Of a stretch of 64,000 nt of DNA, positions 58,719 through 64,000 are shown in pieces. This DNA comes from Magicicada septendecula (taxonomy: Eukaryota; Arthropoda; Insecta; Hemiptera; Cicadidae). The translations under genes were made by a program, and so were the position numbers. Under the pieces are notes generated by a model. It had not been told where the DNA came from. It saw nothing but the letters and a program-made list of their open reading frames with translations, and did no database searches. The stretch covers positions 1,315,921,046 to 1,315,985,045 of the forward strand of contig CM068367.1 in assembly GCA_034769895.1 (NCBI GenBank). The letters run 5' to 3'. How positions within the stretch are numbered: the first letter of the stretch is position 1; every line of letters starts with the position of its first letter.

Positions 58719-59098
58719 GTGAAAAGATGAGAATACTTCTGAACATAATTTACTGTCAGGAAAGTCCAATCAGTTGTATCCAAGCGGCTGAAATGAGATT
58801 TCTCAGGCACGTGGCAGGTATACTCTCCATCATCATAGAAGAAACACAGATATACAGCATGAACTAAATACGTATGAATATACTCAACAGGGTTGCCCAG
58901 TATCAGCTGAACTGGTGGGAACATCTTTGTTGAATGGGGTATGACTGCCGCATTCCCAAACCACTACGGAATTATAACCCAAAGGGACTGAATGAGAGGT
59001 GTGGAATGTCCAAGGAAGCGCTGGAGTAACCAGCTCTAGATTGCCTGTTTGAGACTGGAACAAACCATCCTTGGTTTAATCCTTGCAGATGATGATTA
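58719..59098 (+). pseudogene. 3' end of a LINE (endonuclease-reverse transcriptase type)
   Basis: Reads IQAAEMRFLRHVAG, then NRVAQYQLNWWEHL and IPKPLRNYNPKG, closing with NHPWFNPCR and a TGATGATTATGA-type tail. This is the typical C-terminal tail of insect non-LTR elements with a microsatellite-like 3' end. Several stops; 5'-truncated. Confidence 0.7.
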
Positions 59099-60150
59099 TG
59101 AACAGTCCAATCAAAATTCTTCATGATGATTTTTTTTAGAACCATAAGAGCTAAATTATAGAAAATTGACTAATAATGTAATTATACGAACTTCATTATT
59201 CTTACACAGCTGACACTTCATTATTCTTACACAGCTGACAACTACTATTTCCACAAGTGCTGTGTATTATTACCCATACCAAATTATTTTAGACGAGTAT
59301 ATGCTCTGATTATTTAGGTTCAGTTGGTCAGTAAATGACTTTCAGTTGTGGTGCTGTGGACAAGGCAATAAAATGCTTCACTTAAGAATTGTGCTAACAC
59401 AATTCTCTTAATTCTTTACCAACCTACTGGTATCACAATAAAAACTCAAATAAACCAAAGTTAACCAATAATTAAAATCCTGTTTTCCCAAAGTGTTTAC
59501 CCATTTCCTGATTTCAAATCAGTTAATTATAAAAACAAAACCAAGCATACCTCTAAGGATAAAAAAACTTTTCTGTTTCAGAAAAAAAAGTCAACTTTTT
59601 CACAAAGTCAACTTTTTATGAAAAAAAAAAACATAAATTTCATAATTTATGGTGATACACAATATCCATTCATATTATTAAAGAAATTAATTTTACATGA
59701 CTATTACTTTACCTTATATAGTCAACTTAATTCATATAGTTTCCATTTTAAAAAATACAAAATTACGAAAAACAAAATTTTGTTATGGATTTCTTAGAGA
59801 GTTCAGATATTCATAATGAAATCCTAATACTTCAATTCGTTTCACTTGGCATTTTCTTTAAGAGTGATTGTAGCTTTATTCTTTACATTTTTTCTTATTA
59901 ACGTGCAAATTCTATTTGAGATTTTTTTAAAAGGGAAACAAGTACTATTACCTAACATTACATGATAAAAACTATATGAGACAAAGGGATTTGGTTTCAT
60001 TTCTGTATATAAGAATAAAATATAAATTTTCAATAAAATGTGTGATGATGGTCGACATGATGTGGAATGATCCTCTAATAATGGTACATGTACAGCCTGA
60101 AAATGAACTGCATGTAATGCAAAACTAATATATCTTATACTATTAAGCGA
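59099..60150. other. AT-rich intron sequence, nothing seen
   Basis: Intron a-b. A 20-bp tandem repeat (cttcattattcttacacagctgaca twice) lies at about 59191-59240. No coding potential supported. Confidence 0.5.
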
Positions 60151-60690
60151 GCAATCTTTGTATGTATGTCTTTTTCTCGGAAACGGCTCTAACGATTTTC
60201 TCGAAATTTGTTACTTAAGCGTATTTGGACACTAAAAATCGATTGGGCTAGGTCTCATTTTCCACAAAAATCGCCTAAGGCCTAAACCGTAGGGTCTTTT
60301 AAGTATACATTTTAATTCATGTAGGTTTAAATATTCACACAACAATTGCTATTGTTATAACTCTGTCACCCAGCAACAAATATTTTAAAAAAATATTTTT
60401 TATTTGAAATTAAAACGTTAATTTTAATTCTGTTCATAAAGAATAGATCTTATCGATGTTTATAAATAATATAAAATAGCTGTTGCAATGAATGTAAATA
60501 AACAAACTAAGAGTTGAGACATACAATCTAATCTATGTATGTCCTTGAAACGGCTCTAATGATACCGTAGGGTCTTTATAGGTCTTTAACCTGCGGCCTA
60601 AACGGCGCAGTATCGATGTTTATAAATAATATAAACAGATGTTGCTATGACTGTAAATAAACAAACTAAGAGTTGAGACATACAATTGTG
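60151..60690 (+). repeat. Helitron-associated flank with ~77-bp direct repeats
   Basis: The block ATCGATGTTTATAAATAATA... occurs at about 60454-60530 and 60612-60688 with small differences. The words AAACGGCTCTAA-GAT and CGTAGGGTCTTT also occur twice (near 60182/60288 and 60549/60568). Probably untranslated Helitron sequence. Confidence 0.5.
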
Positions 60691-60725
60691 GGTTTCTGCG
60701 CAACGATTTTTGTACAATCTATCTG

Positions 60726-60851
60726 ATATACATAATCTAAACTATTAAGTGTTCTGTATACGCTGTTGTTTTTTGCATTCTCTGAGGTATATACATAATC
60801 TAAACTATTAAGTGTTCTCTATACGCTGTTGTTTTTTGCATTCTCTGAGGT
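60726..60851 (+). repeat. Two perfect-length 63-bp tandem repeats
   Basis: Copies 60726-60788 and 60789-60851 differ at about one base (GTTCTGTATA versus GTTCTCTATA). They directly precede the helicase fragment. Confidence 0.9.
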
Positions 60852-61597
60852 AAGTGGTAGTCATATTCTGTCTAACGGGAATCTTATTGATGAAGTATTT
60901 GGTGACTGTTTGGCAAACAACAGATACGAAGATATGAAAGACAGAGCTATATTAGCGCCTTTGAATAAAGACGTAAATAAAATTAACGACGAAATTATTA
61001 AAAAGCTTCCTGGAGAATATTATTATAAAGTATATAAAAGCTATGATTCTGTTAAAGATCAACCAGAAGGAGCTCTTCAATTCACTTCTGAATTTCTAAA
61101 TTCTGTTGAGATGGCTGACTTACCACCACACGAATTAAAGCTTAAAAAATATATAATAATAATGCTTTTACGAAACTTGGACGTCTCTGAAGGGCTGTGC
61201 AATGGAACAAGATTGGTCGTGACTGAATTATGTAATAACATTATTAAAGCCAAGATTATCAGGTGAATATTCAGGCCGAGAAGTTCATATTCCAAGGATT
61301 ACAATAGATTCCAGCAAAAGTCAGCTTGGGTGCACTATGCAAAGGCATCAATTTCCCGTCAGAGCAGCTTTTGCTATTACTATTCACAAGGCTCAAGGTC
61401 AAACATTTAAAGTGGTGGGAATTCACTTATCAATTCCTGTGTTTATGCACGGCATGTTGTATGTAGCATTTTCCAGAGTCAAAAGGCGAAATGGCTTAAA
61501 AGTTCTTTTACCACCAGAAAATCCTCGCCATACGAGAATCGTTGTATGGAAAGAAGTATTAAATAATTGTGATTTCAATAACAGAAACCGTCGATAA
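60829..61597 (+). pseudogene. Helitron helicase (Pif1-like) C-terminal fragment
   Basis: The first frame (to 61266) contains ILAPLNKDVNKINDEIIKKL, then ADLPPHELKLK and NLDVSEGLCNGTRLVV. After a one-base shift at about 61259 the second frame gives EYSGREVHIPRI, then FAITIHKAQGQTFKVVGI (helicase motif V region), MLYVAFSRVKR (motif VI) and ends at 61597. These are Pif1-type helicase motifs of Helitrons. The Rep/nuclease part and the Walker A/B region are absent, so this is a 5'-truncated fragment. Intron a-b of the host gene, opposite strand. Confidence 0.88.
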
Positions 61598-62041
61598 ACG
61601 CAAACGGCGTAGTACCGATATGTTTATATATGAAAATAAATATCAAAAAATAAATAATTAATAAAAATAAATAAATAATTAATAATAAATAATGTTTTTT
61701 TTTAATCTGTATATTTATAAATAAATGTGATTTTGCTCGGTCACCCTGATATTGTATATTATATCTAAAGACAGGAAAGTACATCATTTAGTGACATGTA
61801 TATAACAGAAATACAAACAGCTTTTGAATACAGTAAAGTTTCTCAAAGATTACTTCTCAGCAGCTTATCAGTTTTTCTTTTAAAATTCGTCTGTTTATAC
61901 AATCCGAAGTAACATCAAGTTATCCATCATGTACCATGACAATTAATGAGAATGGAGAACATAAAGACAATGATTACTTAAAACACATCACTAAAACATT
62001 TTTTCAATTTTCTGCATTACAGCACAGACTTAATGTTACAT

Positions 62042-62087
<46 letters not shown>

Positions 62088-62569
62088 CGCGCGCATGTCA
62101 TGCATCTTGTCGTGTTATTTTTTATATAAAAAATTCTTGCACCTAAGATACAAATAACTAATTACTTTATATATTATTTTCTTTTATGCATATTTCACAT
62201 ATTAGCTGTATATTACCAAGGACTTAAAAATGTATTATCAAATAATTATTAACAATAATACTCAACAAAATTAATAATAATAATCAATATTTGTTAATAT
62301 GTTACATAAGTCTGTGTTATGGTACACACTTAATCTGTAAATGGACACTTACAGGAGAAATTATTATTCTGATAACGTACATTTAATATTAGATATAAAG
62401 ACCTCTGAGTTAGTTAATTTCTTTTTAGTCATCCAAATCTTTCCTGAAAACTCACTGGTTAGTTTTCATCATTCTGAGAAATCATTACAGGCATGATGGA
62501 TGGGGATCTGTCACTATTAGTTAGGACTTATCCCTATACTAATTACATCAAAATAATGACAATAATTAC
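61598..62569. other. Intron sequence with (TG)n-(CG)n tract
   Basis: AT-rich; contains the alternating purine-pyrimidine tract at 62044-62094. No exon found. Confidence 0.6.
62044..62094. repeat. (TG)18-(CG)7 compound microsatellite
   Basis: About 36 bp of TG followed by about 15 bp of CG, a continuous alternating purine-pyrimidine run of ~51 bp. Confidence 0.95.
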
Positions 62570-62708
62570 TTTCTAGAAGACTGCGCTTCCTTCTATTTAC
62601 AAAAAGTGCATGATCACTTAATACTGAATCACGTTTCGCCCTCACAACTGGTATGTTGCTGATGTTTTTATATATATGCAACGATTTCAACTCTGAACTG
62701 CAGTTAAC
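62570..62708 (-). CDS. GPR107/GPR108: GPR107/GPR108-like gene, exon a (first found in window)
   Basis: 139 bp; acceptor TTAGATTGCAG before 62708, donor GAAA/GTAATT after 62570. Reads VNCSSELKSLHIYKNISNIP, then VVRAKRDSVLSDHALF and RRKRSLLE, a lumenal linker with a dibasic RRKR that could be a furin-type site (inference). It starts in phase 0 and leaves one base, exactly what exon b needs. The N-terminal signal peptide and earlier exons would lie right of the window. Confidence 0.65.
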
Positions 62709-63405
62709 CTGCAATCTAAACAAATATTTTTGTTTATACAAATTTTATAAAATTTATTTTTCTTAGCCTAAGATGACAAAGTAATGGATGTCCTAATAAT
62801 TCAAATAATTCCACAAAACTACAATATTTATTATTACTATGTCATTATTTATCAGTTTATATTACTAAGTGGCTCATTCAATGGAGACGACCAAATTGAC
62901 TGGTTGATCAAAAATTATTTTCACTTTTTCAAAAAATGCCACTGTTTAAAGTATGTTTCCTTACTTGTCTGCACTGAAATTAACACATTTCATTACTGCC
63001 TACATATGATGTATGGTTTTTGTATTCATTCCTTCAAAAAAATCCTGTAGTTCAATAAATAAGTTTTCCTAGATTCCTTTTAATATATGTACACTACTGA
63101 TTACAAATTTCATGTATAATACACAAACATATAGTGTTGATGTAGGCAGAAAAAAAACTGGATTATGGTGAACCTTATATACAAGGAATGAGGTACTGAC
63201 ATCCGACCACAATGTAGCCATAAAATGTTCAAAAAATCATTACCTACTTGATAATAAACTTTCACAGAAGTGAAGTTTGAGCCACAATTCTGCTTAACTG
63301 CTTAAGAAATAATTTTAAGTAACACTAGTTGGTACAATCCACTGGTTTAGGTAGTTAGTATGCGAGATATTTTGTGATTTTCCTATTTATGTTAGTTGTG
63401 TGATA
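62709..63405. other. Intron or upstream sequence, nothing seen
   Basis: AT-rich, no exon recognised. Confidence 0.5.
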
Positions 63406-63407
63406 TA

Positions 63408-63966
63408 CAAGCGTGATAAAAAAAGAGTATTTTCATTTTTTAAATAAAATTATTTATTCTTCAAAATTAATATTGTCCCCTTCAAAGTAGTTGCCATCAG
63501 ATACAATGCATTTATGCCAACGTTCTTTCCACTTTGTAAAACATTTGTGAAATTCTCATTTTGGTATATTTGAGACCACATTTTCTTTGGTGGATTATGT
63601 GGTAGGATGTCCTACTTTTCTCTTGTCATCTTCAATCTTCACAGGTCTCTTGGAAACGCTTGTACCACTCATTAACCCTTGGTTTGGGCATAGCTTTCTC
63701 ACCAAAAGTCGCATTACTTCACTGCACTTATTATTTTTAACACAGAATTTAATGCAAATTTTTTGTTCTTTCATTTGAAAATACAAAAATCACCACGAAT
63801 GCTAAAATTAATGTTCGCTTGTTAAACACAAACTAAGTGTCTAATATTCCCAACATCTGACACGTGTACATCACAGAGTGGTACCAATCTAAGAAAAAAA
63901 CTATCGTAAGTTTAAAACATAGCATAAGAAATTAAGAAAGTGTCGTTATTTCTTTATTACATCTCG
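63408..63966 (-). mobile_element. Internally deleted mariner, TA duplication
   Basis: 559 bp between TA dinucleotides (63406-63407 and 63967-63968). Ends are similar inverted repeats (CAAGCGTGATAAAAAAAG and CGAGATGTAATAAAGAAA). The minus strand still encodes the transposase N-terminus (EQKICIKFCVKNNKCSEVMR, 63770-63711; IEDDKRKVGHPTT) and the extreme C-terminus (FHKCFTKWKERWHKCI, 63555-63508). The catalytic core between them is missing. Non-autonomous deletion derivative. Confidence 0.82.
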
Positions 63967-64000
63967 TACTATATAATGTTTTTATACAGTCACCTCGTTT

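Overview
The window is arthropod, most likely insect, nuclear DNA. It is AT-rich and full of transposons: Ty3/gypsy-type LTR elements, mariner, piggyBac, a pogo/Tigger remnant, a Helitron fragment, a Penelope-like fragment and LINE scraps. The only host gene I can support is a GPR107/GPR108-type (Lung 7-TM superfamily) membrane protein on the minus strand. Seven of its exons can be joined in perfect phase between 36439 and 62708, and its introns are packed with transposons. The species cannot be named from sequence alone.

Layout. 1-9905: a decayed autonomous gypsy element, G1 (gag, protease, RT, RNase H, integrase), with a solo LTR (6516-7674, target duplication ATGG) inside its integrase and an array of ~100-bp palindrome-bearing repeats after it. 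9906-15744: a gag-only LTR element, N2, on the minus strand. 15911-16605: a Penelope-like RT fragment. 16831-34983: a second gypsy family. A decayed autonomous copy, B (gag with a RanBP2-type zinc finger, protease, RT, RNase H, integrase), is split inside its integrase by a young, complete non-autonomous element, N3 (23114-30642, 1206-bp LTRs, target duplication AATC). N3 carries one long ORF and no pol. 36439-62708: the host gene, with a mariner (37325-38415), a piggyBac (39553-41841), a second mariner (43042-44365), DDE-transposase and Tigger remnants, a very young non-autonomous element N4 (52039-57654, minus strand, 1056-bp LTRs differing at one position, target duplication TGTT), LINE pieces and a Helitron helicase fragment in its introns. 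63408-63966: an internally deleted mariner.

How the parts fit. B, N3 and N4 look like one mobile system. N3 and N4 lack capsid, protease, RT and integrase. They share with B an N-terminal Gag segment (N3 clearly), LTR architecture with a splice donor near the LTR 3' end, and two non-coding RNA structures. One is a ~400-nt multi-hairpin region downstream of the ORFs. The other is a hairpin directly 5' of the polypurine tract. In both, stem sequences differ between elements by compensatory changes, which is strong evidence that the RNA fold is selected. The N3 and N4 ORFs share a C-terminal domain I do not recognise. The proposal, which is inference, is that B-type elements supply enzymes in trans, while N3/N4 supply RNA signals and a dedicated accessory protein.
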